A stretch of 64,000 nt of DNA from Notolepis coatsorum (taxonomy: Eukaryota > Chordata > Actinopteri > Aulopiformes > Paralepididae): contig OZ020598.1 in NCBI GenBank assembly GCA_963971535.1, forward strand, positions 85,831,168 to 85,895,167, given 5' to 3'. Shown here in pieces: positions 13,131 through 24,924 of this stretch (the first letter of the stretch is position 1; each line of letters opens with the position of its first letter). The translations under genes and the position numbers were made by a program. The notes beneath the pieces are model-generated. The model did not search any database, was not told the DNA's origin, and worked only from the letters and a program-made list of their open reading frames with translations.

Positions 13131-14564
13131 CATTTACATTTACATTTACATTTAGTCATTTAGCTGACGCTTTTATCCAAAGCGACTTACAAGTTCTGTA
13201 TGACAAGCCATCAGGAAGGGCACAACTCTATCAGCTGAGCAACAATGTTCATCAAAGTGTTGAGTGCTACAGTGTAGGTTAGTTTATTAGGACAAGTGCA
13301 TGACAGTACGGTTAGTTAGGGTTAGATTTTTTTTTTTTTTTTTTTTTTTTAATTCAGATAATGGTTGAAGAAGTGCGTCTTTAGTCGACGGCGAAAGATT
13401 GGACGTGATTCGGCTGTCCTAACTGGGGTGGGTAGTTCATTCCACCATTGTGGGGCAAGGACTGAGAATAGGCGACTTCTCTTTGATGACCCTCCCGGAG
13501 CTTGGATAGGAGTAGGTCTGAGGCGGCCAGAAGATGCAGAGCGTAGGGGTCTTGAGGGTGTGTAGTTAGAGACCATTGACCGGAGGTAGGCGGGAGCGGT
13601 TCCCTTTGCCGCACGGTATGCTAGGTCGAGGGCCTTGAAGCGGATTCGTGCAGCAATGGGGAGCCAGTGCAGGTCCCTAAGAAGTGGGGTGACATGGGCC
13701 GACTTCGGTAGGTTTGAGATCAGGCGGGCCGCTGCGTTCTGAATGAGTTGAAGAGGCTTAGTGGCAGTGGCCGGGAGGCCAGCGAGCAGTGCATTGCAGT
13801 AGTCGAGGCGGGAGATGACTGTTGATTGGACGAGGAGTTGGGTGGCTTCTTTTGTCAGGAAGGGGCGTATCCTTCTGACGTTGCTCAGGAGGAATCGGCA
13901 GGTTCTGGTCGTCGCTGCGATGTGAGCAGAGAAGTTCAACTGGTCGTCGAGGACAACACCAAGGTTCTTGGCGGTCGGGGACGCAGTCACAGCTGCATTC
14001 TCGACTGTGATTGAAAGGTCGGTTAGGGGGGAGGATTTGGCCGGCAGGTGGAGCAATTCTGTTTTGCTTAGGTTCAGTTTGAGGTGGTTGGACGTCATCC
14101 AGGCTGAGATGTCGGACAGACAGGCCGAGATCCGCACAGAGACGTGGATATCTGAGGGAGGGAAGGAGAGGAAGAGTTGAGTATCGTCGGCATAACAATG
14201 GTAGGAGAAGCCATGAGACGTGATAATGTTACCCAGTGATTTAGTGTAGAGGGAGAAGAGAAGGGGTCCTAAAACCGAGCCCTGGGGGACACCCGTCCGC
14301 AGGGGGCGGGTGGCCGACAGGGTCCCTCTCCATGACACTTGGTAGGAGCGGTCATTGAGGTATGATGACAGCCATGTCAGCGCAGAGCCAGCCACTCCCA
14401 TTCCTGCGAGGGCCGCAAGGAGGATCTGGTGGTTGACTGTGTCGAAGGCTGCAGATAGATCTAGGAGAATCAGGACAGAGGAGAGGCCTTTCGCTTTTGC
14501 TAAGTGAAGTGCCTCTGTGACCGCAATGAGGGCTGTCTCTGTGGAGTGACCAGTCCTGAAGCCT
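13131..14564 (-). pseudogene. LINE-C copy 1, 5'-truncated, minus strand
   Basis: On the minus strand an open frame (14563 to 13349) covers most of the RT domain and the C-terminus of a jockey-superfamily LINE: GFRTGHSTETAL, LDLSAAFDTVNH, GVPQGSVLGPLLF, CYADDTQLFL (catalytic), LKLNLSKTELL, KNLGVVLDDQLNF, SRLDYCNALLAGLP, LHWLPIAARIRFK, and stop after FFNHYLN. After it come a poly(A)-like run and a 3' tail of ATTTAC/AAATGT repeats at 13131-13155. It is truncated at about 14564 relative to copy 2 at 29830-32013. The shared protein is identical as far as I can read, and I noticed one base difference in the first 70 bp or so compared. Confidence 0.92.
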
Positions 14565-14577
14565 TCGATGAGCCACG

Positions 14578-14853
14578 ATGAGCAAACCCCGCAGAACATG
14601 TTCTGTTCCTGGCTGTAAAGCTACTAATACGTCTTTGCACGGTTTTCCCGTGGATGCCGAACTTCGCCAACAATGGAACAAGTTCGTTTTTGGGGACCCT
14701 CCTAGTTCTGTCGCAACGTCTAATACTCGGGTTTGTACTGCACATTTTTCCACCGAGGACGTTGCCAATCAAGGTCTTTTTTATGCTGGCGTGGCATCCT
14801 GGATGGTGCTAAACAAAGGAGTTGTACCTACAATACGCGACCCGACACAAGTA
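14578..14853 (+). CDS. THAP-domain exon of the Kolobok-like element
   Basis: From ATG at 14578 the frame gives a complete THAP (C2CH) DNA-binding domain of about 90 residues. Visible are Cys8 and Cys13 (CSVPGC), FP at 23-24, Trp33 (WNKFV), Cys53 and His56 (CTAHF), and a closing VVPTI at 82-86, close to the family AVPTI motif. At 14854 the reading meets GTAAGT, a good splice donor, so this is probably a first coding exon. Catalytic exons are not visible downstream, so the element would depend on a relative. The start codon lies only about 14 bp from the LINE-C junction, so the original promoter has been displaced. Possible host use as a THAP gene cannot be excluded. Confidence 0.7.
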
Positions 14854-14910
14854 GTAAGTAGATATGTCGTAATTAGCCAGCTAACTTACTAACTGTTGCT
14901 AGCTACGTTT

Positions 14911-15460
14911 GTAAGCCTCGATCGCTGTTGTTTGGGGGGTGTGTGAGTACAATCTAACGTTAGTGTGTGTTTTCGACGGGCCGCGACAGAAGTACACTGT
15001 ATACAGTATAACTGCTGCTCTTTATAAACTAACATTTTGGCAAACTATTGAAGCAAGGTAACGTTACTTATAGTAAGCTATTGAAGCAAAAGCTGGCTGA
15101 TCGATCAAGTAAGTAAGTACCGTTATTTCGGCAACCATTAGACTAACGGTGGAATCAACTTACCAATCGTAAACTATTTGTAAGCCTCGATCGCTGTTGT
15201 TTGGGGGGGGTGTGAGTACAATCTAACGTTAGTGTGTGTTTTCGACGGGCCGCGACAGAAGTACACTGTATACAGTATAACTGCTGCTCTTTATAAACTA
15301 ACATTTTGGCAAACTATTGAAGCAAGGTAACGTTACTTATAGTAAGCTATCGAAGCAAAAGCTGGCTGATCGATCAAGTAAGTAAGTACCGTTATTTCGG
15401 CAACCATTAGACTAACGGTGGAATCAACTTACCAATCGGAAACTATTTGTAAGCCTCGCT
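14911..15460 (+). repeat. 269-bp tandem duplication inside the Kolobok-like element
   Basis: The unit starting gtaagcctcg recurs at 14911, 15180 and 15449, an exact 269-bp period: two full units and the start of a third. The units differ by only a few bases, so the duplication is recent. Confidence 0.95.
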
Positions 15461-15862
15461 GTTGCAAATCGACTTCTTCTTCTTCTTCTGAATCATACTG
15501 TGGGTCGCTCTCTGGATCCCAAACATAATGTACAGCCATGATTGTTGATTGTTATTAATGCTGTTAGTTAGTAAAATCGGTATATGTTTTGCGTGTCGAA
15601 ATAAAAACACCTGTGAGGGAAGGACGGGGAGATGGGCGGAGCTATTTGGTGGGTGGCTGTCACTCAAAGCATTCTGCTAGTATGGGTGGAGCCAAGCCAA
15701 TAATAGCCTGATTTCTTGAGGCTGAAAAATGCTGGTTTTGATTAGAAATATAAAACAATGATTATTTTTGGAATAAACATTACAGATGTGTTACATAGAC
15801 TCACAGGAATTGTGTAAAGTTGCCCAAATAGTGCTAGGAATAGCAGTGCATAGCCCCTTTAA

Positions 15863-16693
15863 GAACTTCTACTCATGTACAATAGAGAGCATCTTGACTG
15901 GCAACATCACCTCCTGGTTTGGGAATAGCACTGCACAAGACCGAAGCAGACTACAAAGAGTGACACATTCAGCCGAACGCACAATTGGAGGGGGGCTCCC
16001 CACCCTCCAGAACATTTACAACAAGCGTTGCAGGGGCAAGGCTAAGAGAATCATTAAAGACTCCAGTCACCCGAACAACTGCCTCTTTGAACTGCTGCGG
16101 TCAGGCAAGCGATACCGGAGTCTCAAGGCGAGCACAGAAAGACTCAGAAGAAGCTTCTATCCCCAGGCCATCAGGCTGCTAAACAAACAATGAACACTAC
16201 ACAACAACCATCAAACGCACATAGCACACACATCCACACGCACACACTCACTTTAAACAAACACACTGTAGCACCCACTCCACACACTTTATAGCACACA
16301 CCCACTTTAAACAAACACACTGTAGCACCCACTCCCCACACTTTATATTTATTGATGAAGGATTGCACTACAACTCGTACACCTTACTGTAAATTGTACC
16401 TAAATTGTACCTCATCCCATTTCTGCTTTGCACTATATAGTACTGTACATTAGTACACTGCATAGTATTGTATATTATATGGTAACTCAGTTACATCTAT
16501 TCTGCATCGAACATTGTACATATGTCTATACTGAACACTGTGACCTCACATTCTACTTCTAAATTACATGCTATACTATGTTATTTGATACTATCTTGTC
16601 TAGCACAGTCTCTGGAGCGTAACAGTAAGAAGCATTTTGTATGAAAGTATTCTGTACTTCTGTATGACAACTATTAAAGAAACTTGAAACTTG
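15863..16693 (+). pseudogene. LINE-B C-terminus and 3' tail, second part
   Basis: The LINE-B frame continues after the TTAA target: NFYSCTIESILTG, TSWFGNSTA, LQRVTHSAERTIGG, RCRGKAKRIIKDSSHP, LLRSGKRYRS, then FYPQAIRLLNKQ and stop at 16193. The 3' untranslated part holds a duplicated segment (near 16240 and 16300) and ends with tandem GAAACTT at 16680-16693. The next bases return to LINE-A. Confidence 0.9.
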
Positions 16694-16698
16694 AAACC

Positions 16699-17104
16699 CT
16701 CCTGCTCACCTACAAATCCCTTCACGCTCTGGCACCTCAGTACCTCACTGACCTCCTCCACCCCTACACTCAGTCACGGTCCCTGCGATCCACGGACACT
16801 GGTCAGCTCTTCATCCCCCGAACCAGACTGCGGACGTTCGGGGACAGAGCTTTCAGGCTGGCAGCTCCCACCCTCTGGAACTCCCTCCCCGCAGAACTCC
16901 GCACCGCCCCAACTCTGGACTCATTTAAAAAACTGCTCAAAACCCACCTTTTCAACTTGGCCTTTAACCCCTAATTTCTCACTTTATATGTATGTATATG
17001 TATATGTTGTGTCTGTCCACTATGTTTGTTAATTTGTCATCCCCCCCCCCCCTCCCCTATGTAAAGCGACCTTGGGTCCTCTGAAAGGCGCTATATAAAA
17101 CGAA

Positions 17105-17134
<30 letters not shown>
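16699..17134 (+). pseudogene. LINE-A C-terminus and 3' end, second half
   Basis: The LINE-A frame resumes with LLLTYKSLHALAPQYL and runs to a stop at 16972 after LKTHLFNLAFNP, the usual C-terminus of this family (compare LINE-F at 33933). The 3' untranslated region ends gcgctatataaaacgaag followed by (TTA)n, the typical tail. A 45-bp piece of the same tail recurs at 51619-51662. Confidence 0.9.
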
Positions 17135-17140
<6 letters not shown>

Positions 17141-17547
17141 CAGATCACAGATAATGGCTGTACATCATTAACATAACAACGTACAGTACAAACACACAGT
17201 TAACTTTGCCACAGAGAATGGCTGTCTGTCATTATCATAATGGAGCTTTTATTTTTGTGGCTAGTGGCAGTCACTGTGAATATGAAATATGATTGTATGA
17301 AGTTGTGATAGCTCCAAGCCTGTATACATGCTGGTAATAATGATACCAGTCAGAATCACTTAAACGATATAATATGTTTAATGAAAACATTATATTTCTC
17401 ACTATTACAGAAAATCTATTTACAACACTACCGTGGGAAACAGTAATGTGGTCAAATAGATGATGTGTTTGACAGACATTAGAGGCTCCAGAATTAGTTG
17501 CATCTTTGTCTGAGTCCTGTGTACAGATACGGGCTGAGTAGAGATGT
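17135..17547. other. unassigned sequence right of LINE-A
   Basis: AT-rich unique-looking DNA with weak similarity to the left flank (11600-11660). Nothing else is recognised. Confidence 0.4.
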
Positions 17548-20500
17548 CTTATTGAGGAAACATGTAAGGACTTATTGAGGGAAACAGGTAAGGGTTTATT
17601 GAAGAAACAGGTAAGGGCTTATTGAAGAAACAGGTAAGGGCTTATTGAGGAAACAGGTAAGGGCTTATTGAGGAAACATGTAAGGGTTTATTGAGGAAAC
17701 AGGTAAGTGCTTATTGAGGAAACTGGTAAGGGCTTATTGAAGAAACAGGTAAGGGCTTATTGAGTAAACAGGTAAGGGCTTATTGAAGAAACAGTTAAGG
17801 GCTTATTGAAGAAACAGGTACAGGCTTATTGAGGAAACAGGTAAGGGCTTATTGAAGAACCAGGTACAGGCTTATTGAGGAAACAGGTAAGGGCTTATTG
17901 AAGAAACAGGTAAGGGCTTATTGAGGTAACATGTAAGGGCTTATTGAGGAAAAAGGTAAGGGTGTATTGAGGAAACAGGTAAGTGCTTATTGAGGAAACA
18001 GGTAAGGGTGTATTGAGGAAACAGGTAATGGGTCATTGAGGAAACAGGTAAGGGCTTATTGAGGAAACAGGTAAGTGCTTATTGAGGAAAAAGGTAAGGG
18101 TTTATTGAGGAAACATGTAAGTGCTTATTGAGGAAACAGGTAAGGGCTTATTGAGGAAACAGGTAAGGGCTTATTGAGGAAACATGTAAGTGTGTATTGA
18201 GGAAACAGGTAAGTGCTTATTGAGGAAACAGGTAAGAGCTTATTGAGGAAACAGGTAAGGGCTTATTGAGGAAACAGGTAAGAGCTTATTGAGGAAACAG
18301 GTAAGGGCTTATTGAGGAAACATGTAAGTGCTTATTGAGGAAACAGGTAAGTGCTTATTGAGGAAACAGGTAAGGGCTTATTGAGGAAACAGGTAAGGGC
18401 TTATTGGGGAAACAGGTAAGGGATTATTGAAGAAACAGGTAAGGGCTTATTGAGGAAACAGGTAAGGGCTTATTGAGGAAACAGGTAAGTGCTTATTGAG
18501 GAAACAGGTAAGGGCTTATTGAGGAAACATGTAAGGGTTTATTGAGGAAACAGGTAAGGGCTTATTGAGGAAACAGGTAAGTGCATATTGAGGAAACAGG
18601 TAAGGGCTTATTGGGGAAACAGGTAAGGGATTATTGAAGAAACAGGTAAGGGCTTATTGAGGAAACAGGTAAGGGCTTATTGAGGAAACATGTACGGGCG
18701 TATTGAGGAAACAGGTAAGTGCTTATTGAGGAAACAGGTAAGGGCTTATTGAGGAAACATGTAAGGGTTTATTGAGGAAACAGGTAAGTGCTTATTGAGG
18801 AAACAGGTAAGGGCTTATTGAGGAAACATGTAAGGGTTTATTGAGGAAACAGGTAAGGGCTTATTGAGGAAACAGGTAAGAGCTTATTGAGGAAACAGGT
18901 AAGTGCTTATTGAGGAAACAGGTAAGGGCTTATTGAGGAAACATGTAAGGGTTTATTGAGGAAACAGGTAAGTGCTTATTGAGGAAACAGGTAAGGGCTT
19001 ATTGAGGAAACAGGTAAGTGCATATTGAGGAAACAGGTAAGGGCTTATTGGGGAAACAGGTAAGGGATTATTGAAGAAACAGGTAAGGTCTTATTGAGGA
19101 AACAGGTAAGGGCTTATTGAGGAAACATGTATGGGCGTATTGAGGAAACAGGTAAGTGCTTATTGAGGAAACAGGTAAGGGCTTATTGAGGAAACATGTA
19201 AGGGTTTATTGAGGAAACAGGTAAGTGCTTATTGAGGAAACAGGTAAGGGCTTATTGAGGAAACATGTAAGGGTTTATTGAGGAAACAGGTAAGGGCTTA
19301 TTGAGGAAACAGGTAAGTGCATATTGAGGAAACAGGTAAGGGCTTATTGGGGAAACAGGTAAGGGATTATTGAAGAAACATGTACGGGCGTATTGAGGAA
19401 ACAGGTAAGTGCTTATTGAGGAAACAGGTAAGGGCTTATTGAGGAAACATGTAAGGGTTTATTGAGGAAACAGGTAAGTGCTTATTGAGGAAACAGGTAA
19501 GGGCTTATTGAGGAAACATGTAAGGGTTTATTGAGGAAACAGGTAAGGGCTTATTGAGGAAACAGGTAAGAGCTTATTGAGGAAACAGGTAAGGGCTTAT
19601 TGAGGAAACATGTAAGGGTTTATTGAGGAAACAGGTAAGGGCTTATTGAGGAAACAGGTAAGTGCTTATTGAGGAAACAGGTAAGGGCTTATTGAGGAAA
19701 CATGTAAGGGTTTATTGAGGAAACAGGTAAGTGCTTATTGAGGAAACAGGTAAGGGCTTATTGAGGAAACATGTAAGTGCATATTGAGGAAACAGGTAAG
19801 GGCTTATTGGGGAAACAGGTAAGGGATTATTGAAGAAACAGGTAAGGGCTTATTGAGGAAACAGGTAAGTGCTTATTGAGGAAACAGGTAAGTGCATATT
19901 GAGGAAACAGGTAAGGGCTTATTGGGGAAACAGGTAAGGGATTATTGAAGAAACAGGTAAGGGCTTATTGAGGAAACAGGTAAGGGCTTATTGAGGAAAC
20001 ATGTACGGGCGTATTGAGGAAACAGGTAAGTGCTTATTGAGGAAACAGGTAAGGGCTTATTGAGGAAACATGTAAGGGTTTATTGAGGAAACAGGTAAGT
20101 GCTTATTGAGGAAACAGGTAAGGGCTTATTGAGGAAACATGTAAGGGTTTATTGAGGAAACAGGTAAGGGCTTATTGAGGAAACAGGTAAGGGCTTATTG
20201 AGGAAACATGTAAGGGTTTATTGAGGAAACAGGTAAGTGCTTATTGAGGAAACAGGTAAGGGCATATTGAGGAAACAGGTAAGGGCTTATTGAGGAAACA
20301 GGTAAGGGCTTATTGAGGAAACATGTAAGGGTTTATTGAAGAAACAGGTAAGTGCTTATTGAGGAAACAGGTAAGTGCTTATTGAGGAAACAGGTAAGGG
20401 CTTATTGAGGAAACAAGTAAGGGTATTGAAGAAACAGGTAAGTGCTTATTGAGGAAACAGGTAAGGGCTTATAGAGGAAACAGGTAAGTGCTTATTGAGG

Positions 20501-21056
20501 AAACAGGTAAGGGCTTATTGAGGAAACATGTAAGGGTTTATTGAGGAAACAGGTAAGGGCTTATTGAGGAAACAGGTAAGAGCTTATTGAGGAAACAGGT
20601 AAGGGCTTATTGAGGAAACAGGTAAGTGCTTATTGAGGAAACAGGTAAGGGCTTATTGAGGAAACATGTAAGGGTTTATTGAGGAAACAGGTAAGTGCTT
20701 ATTGAGGAAACAGGTAAGGGCGTATTGAGGAAACATGTAAGGGTTTATTGAGGAAACAGGTAAGGGCTTATTGAGGAAACATGTAAGGGTTTATTGAGGA
20801 AACAGGTAAGGGTTTATTGAGGAAACAGGTACGTGCTTATTGAGGAAACAGGTAAGGGCTTATTGAGGAAACATGTAAGGGTTTATTGAGGAAACAGGTA
20901 AGGGCTTATTGAGGAAACAGGTAAGGGCTTATTGAGGAAACAGGTAAGGGCTTATTGAGGAAACAGGTAAGGGTGTATTGAGGAAACATGTAAGGGTTTA
21001 TTGAGGAAACAGGTAAGTGCTTATTGAGGAAACAGGTAAGGGCTTATTGAGGAAAC
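17548..21056 (+). repeat. minisatellite 2: 23-bp unit carrying a splice-donor-like word
   Basis: About 3.5 kb, or roughly 150 units, of gcttattgaggaaacaggtaag-type repeats with a 23-bp period. Variants (catgtaag, ggtaagt, ggtacagg, ttgaagaaac, ttggggaaac, gcatattg) are arranged in higher-order blocks: gcatattg recurs at about 18582, 19020, 19319, 19779 and 19894, spacings close to multiples of 23. Nearly every unit holds CAGGTAAG, and more than 20 hold CAGGTAAGT. The array ends at a hAT terminus. Confidence 0.97.
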
Positions 21057-21290
21057 TAGGGATGCTCGATATTGGCTTTTTTACCGATACCGATATACCG
21101 ATATTGTCCAACTCTTAATTTCCAATACCGATATCAACCGATACCGATATATGCAGGGTCCCCCCCCCCCCCCCCCCAAAAACGGAATAATTTCAGGTAA
21201 TTAACATTACATATCTCTTGTCGTGTAATTAACACAACATTATGCATACTTTGACAATAAATTTAATAATAATTAGTTCTTACTTGCTTG
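21057..21290 (+). mobile_element. hAT-type terminus and subterminal repeats, truncated
   Basis: Starts tagggatgctcgatattggc and is followed by repeated ccgata words and a long C-run. This is the style of a hAT end with subterminal transposase-binding repeats. No partner terminus was found, so the right limit is a guess. Confidence 0.55.
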
Positions 21291-21822
21291 CCTGGGTTGC
21301 CCACTACCTCCAGTGCTCCCCACCGGCCACGATCGTCCACCAGCCAGGCTAAAGACACACACACACCTGTTTTTTCTCCCCCTCTACGTAGTATTAAATG
21401 CCCTACAGGGTTGAACATTATCCTGCCTCCCGTGCCCACCAGCTACCGTGACTTAACACTTTCTCTAACCTTTAGGCCACCATTTTCTGTACTGTGTTGT
21501 TGGTGGCTCTGATTGTGTGACGGTTTGATTACAATCAAAATTGATAAAGTGTCCATTAATCAAGTTTCAATTAAAATTATGATTTTGTCTTCCTACGATC
21601 ATGAAAAAAGATAATCTTCCCACGACCACGAAAACAAGATCATCTTCCCACGATCATGAAAACAAGATAATCAAGATAAAACTATTGTTGTGGCGCACGC
21701 CTCGTTGCTCTTGTTTTGTCTTGTGTTGTAAATGCAGCACACCCTTCCTTCACAGCGGTACCCTTTCTCTCATGCCTCCATCCTTCTATCCACCATCCCT
21801 TCCTTCTCTCTCCAGCTATGTT
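21291..21822. other. unassigned sequence with a small 31-bp repeat
   Basis: At 21590-21675 a unit of about 31 bp (cgatcatgaaaacaagataa type) occurs about three times. The rest is unassigned. The 74-residue frame at 21288 shows no domain. Confidence 0.4.
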
Positions 21823-22249
21823 TGTCACGGTTCCTACCTGGCTGCTCTCTCTCTTTCTCTCTCTCTCCCTCGCTCTCTCCCCCGCTCTCTAGTTAAGTGC
21901 AGGTGTGGTGCTGCCAGAGGAGCAGCTGATTTGACGTCTGTGGGCCAATTACGTTAGGGATATAACCTCGCCCCAGATGTCATGAGGCTGCCAGATCAAA
22001 ACTTCGTATTTCCCAGTTAGTCTCGTTATTCTGCTGTCTTGTGTTGTTCCTTAGTCCATTGTACTTCGACCATATCTAACCAGTGTTCTGATCCCTTCCC
22101 TGCAGTCCTGCCTGACGCTTCACCCTGTTCTCTGGCTGCCAACAAAGAAGTGCTCTGACCCCTGCCTGCCTGACGACTCTCTGTGCTCTACTCCCGGAAC
22201 GTATGAGGACCTGCACCCGTCTTGATCCCTGCCTGGCTAACTATCTGAT

Positions 22250-24924
22250 GGAATCTGCAGCAAAATCCTAATAGCCATAGCTAATATTATAGTCAGACCA
22301 CTCGCTCACTGTATTAATTTGTCCCTACTTCATGGTGTGGTGCCAAAAAATACCAAAATTGGGAGAATACCCATATATAAATCAGGTGACAAAAATAGTA
22401 TCAATAATTACTGACCAATATCCATTTTACCGGCTCTATCTAAAGTGTTTGAGAGAGTTGTGTATAACAGACTAAGCGAATACATTAACAAGCTCAATAT
22501 ACTCACCAGTTCTCAATACGGCTTCAAGAAAAAGAGAACAACATATATGGAAATATTAGACCTCATTGAAAAAATAAATCATGCCATTGATCAGGGTGAA
22601 TGTGGGGTGGGCGTTTTCTTGGACATACTAACAGTATGTCGATATAAACAATCACAAATCAATAAAAATGGACATCAAATATGGGGTCCCCCAGGGGTCA
22701 ATTCTAAGGCCTTTACTCTTCATCTTGTATATTAATGATTTTGTCAACTCTTCTGAAATACTGCACAAAGTAATATTTGCTGATGACACAAATTCGTTTT
22801 TGCCCCATAAAAATGCACTCAAGCTTCAAGATTTACTCAACGCTGAAATACAAAAAGTTTAAGTGCAATAAATTATCACTAAATCTCAGCAAAACAAACG
22901 TTATTGTTTTTCACTCAAATTGGATGCGCACTGATCATATTTGCATAAAGATTTATGGAAAGGAGCTGTGAAGAGTGGTGTCCACAAAATTCCTCGGGGT
23001 CATTATCGATGAGTCGCTAAATTTCAAACACCATATTAAATATCTACTAACAAAACTGTCCAAATATGTTGGTTTATTCCGTAAAAGAATTTTATTATAC
23101 ACAATTATTTTCTTCCTTTACCTGCCCTTCTCACTCTATAAGAGTTTGTATGCACCCCTCATTAATTACTGTAATGTCATATGGTGCAACACTTACCCCA
23201 GCCATCTCAAGAAACTTGAAAGTTTGCACAACAAAAACACTACGAGTAGTGTCATGGTCCGGGTTTAATACGCCCACGCGTCCTTTATTCGATCGCTTTG
23301 GTCTCCTGAGGCTTGCTGATTTTAATGTACACCAAAATGCATCAATTATGTATCAAGTTGTAAATAACATGAATCACAGACTGTCTGAGCTTGTTCCAGT
23401 CTGCCGTCCACTGCACATCCATAACACAAGAAATGGGCATCTTATCCTTGGCAAGAGGAGAAACCTAAAATGTGCCAGCCTGAGCATAGCATGCAGGGGC
23501 CCGCAGATCTGGAACGAACACGACGAGAGTCTGAAACAATCAAAATCCATCTCCACCTTCAAAAAAATCACTGAAAGAGGAATTCCTCAAATCATATCTC
23601 TAAATAGAATCCATACTTAGGCATATTAATTGTCTGTATTTATGTATCTATGTTGTATGTTAGTAGGTAGGTGTGTAAGCCTATCCATGTTGTATGTTTT
23701 GTTTGTTTATATTTGTGATCAGGCTCCCTCCACAAGCTTTAAATAGCTTCTTGGGAGACCTGGCACACGCACACAATCTCGACGATGATGTTCTCACCAT
23801 GAAGTAGGGCTGGGCGATATGGCCTAAATATGATATCACGATATTTTCTGACCTTTCGGCAATACACGATACACATCACGATGTTTTTCTTTTTTACCCC
23901 AAACAATTCATTATGAGGCTTACCAAGACAGTATTTGAGTTTGCAAGCTAACATTAAAGACAAAATAAAATACCCATGCATTTAGCATTTTTATATTATA
24001 TATTAGATTTAGATTATTAGATTATATATTGCATATGAGATATTATATGATTTAGATATGAAATATGATGAATTGAAAATGGGGGACCCTGATGTAAACA
24101 AGACTAAAGTCTTTCTCTGGTCTGCATCCCCTTAACAATTGTATGTATTGAGCTGTACTGTACCCATTCTGCAATATGTTAATAAAGTTTTAAATCAATC
24201 AATCAATCAATCAATAGCATTTTAGCATTTTTTTTTTTTTGAAACTACTGTATATATGTATGTCTCTAAATGTTTTGATGAATTGAAAATAGAGGACCCT
24301 TATGTAAAAAAGCCGAAAGTCTTTTTCTGGTCTTCATCCTCCTGTACTGTATTGTACCCATTCTGCAACCTTTTAATACAGTTTTCATTCATTCATTCTG
24401 ACGGAAACATAATCATTTTGATTGACAGTCGAGTCTGCCAATGACGTCACACCGCTTGCACCCGCCCTGCTGTTCTTAGCACCAATCGGCAAGCGCTTAG
24501 TTTTTGACTTCCTGAATGTCCTGTGTGCTGAACAACAACAAAGCTACTAACGTTAGCTCCCCGCGGCCGTCGAGTCGGAGACCAGTGCTCCACAGGATGA
24601 CTAAATGAGGCATAATGATTTTACTACAACGAATGTTATAATAAAAGCCTTTCCATACATCTGTCTGATTGAAAACTTTATTAACAGACCGCGGAATGGG
24701 CATATCTCAGCATGGGCTGAGATATGAACGAGTAACGTGTGGACAGATTGATGCGACACAATCCTCTTGGGCAAAACATCACGATATCCACGATACGTTG
24801 AAAAAGTGTATCGTTAATGAACTGTACCCGATATTTATATAATATCGTCATATCGCCCAGCCCTACCATGAAGACATGTATGTAATGTATCATGTGTGTG
24901 TGAATAAATTCATTCATTCATTCA
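22250..24924 (+). pseudogene. LINE-D, 5'-truncated and frame-broken
   Basis: RT-type frames, broken several times, read in order: SKVFERVVYNRLSEYIN and SSQYGFKKKRTT (22445-22600), VGVFLDI near 22610 (palm A, damaged), YGVPQGSILRPLLFILYIND (22680), IFADDTN at about 22775 (catalytic Asp-Asp), LSLNLSKTNVIVF (22890), TKFLGVIIDESLNF (22990), LINYCNVIWCNTY (23160), and a C-terminal part to 23620. The tail is an (ATTC)n run ending at about 24924. Frameshifts near 22640, 22860, 22970 and 23250 make it inactive. A hAT element (23805-24865) has landed in its 3' untranslated region. Jockey superfamily; exact clade unsure. Confidence 0.85.
23805..24865 (+). mobile_element. hAT non-autonomous element
   Basis: Perfect 8-bp duplications CCATGAAG (23797-23804 and 24866-24873) flank inverted termini tagggctgggcgatat and atatcgcccagcccta. 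No transposase remains. Inside, at about 24065-24215 and 24280-24400, lie two diverged copies of a LINE 3' end (gggaccctgatgtaaacaag, then a TCAA or ATTC repeat tail) related to LINE-E. Confidence 0.92.

Larger units (their letters stand above)
12832..15858 (+). mobile_element. Kolobok-like TTAA element with THAP exon, non-autonomous
   Basis: The element is bounded by exact TTAA duplications (12828-12831 and 15859-15862) within LINE-B. Its ends are short inverted repeats, AGGTCCCATGCA on the left and the complement AGGGGCTATGCA on the right. Removing it leaves LINE-B codons K-I-L-K-N-F-Y in frame, so both ends are firm. It encodes a THAP zinc-finger exon (14578-14853), and TTAA targets together with THAP domains are hallmarks of Kolobok transposons. 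No DDE catalytic exon is visible. A 5'-truncated LINE-C lies in its left third, and a 269-bp segment is tandemly duplicated at 14911-15460. Confidence 0.82.
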
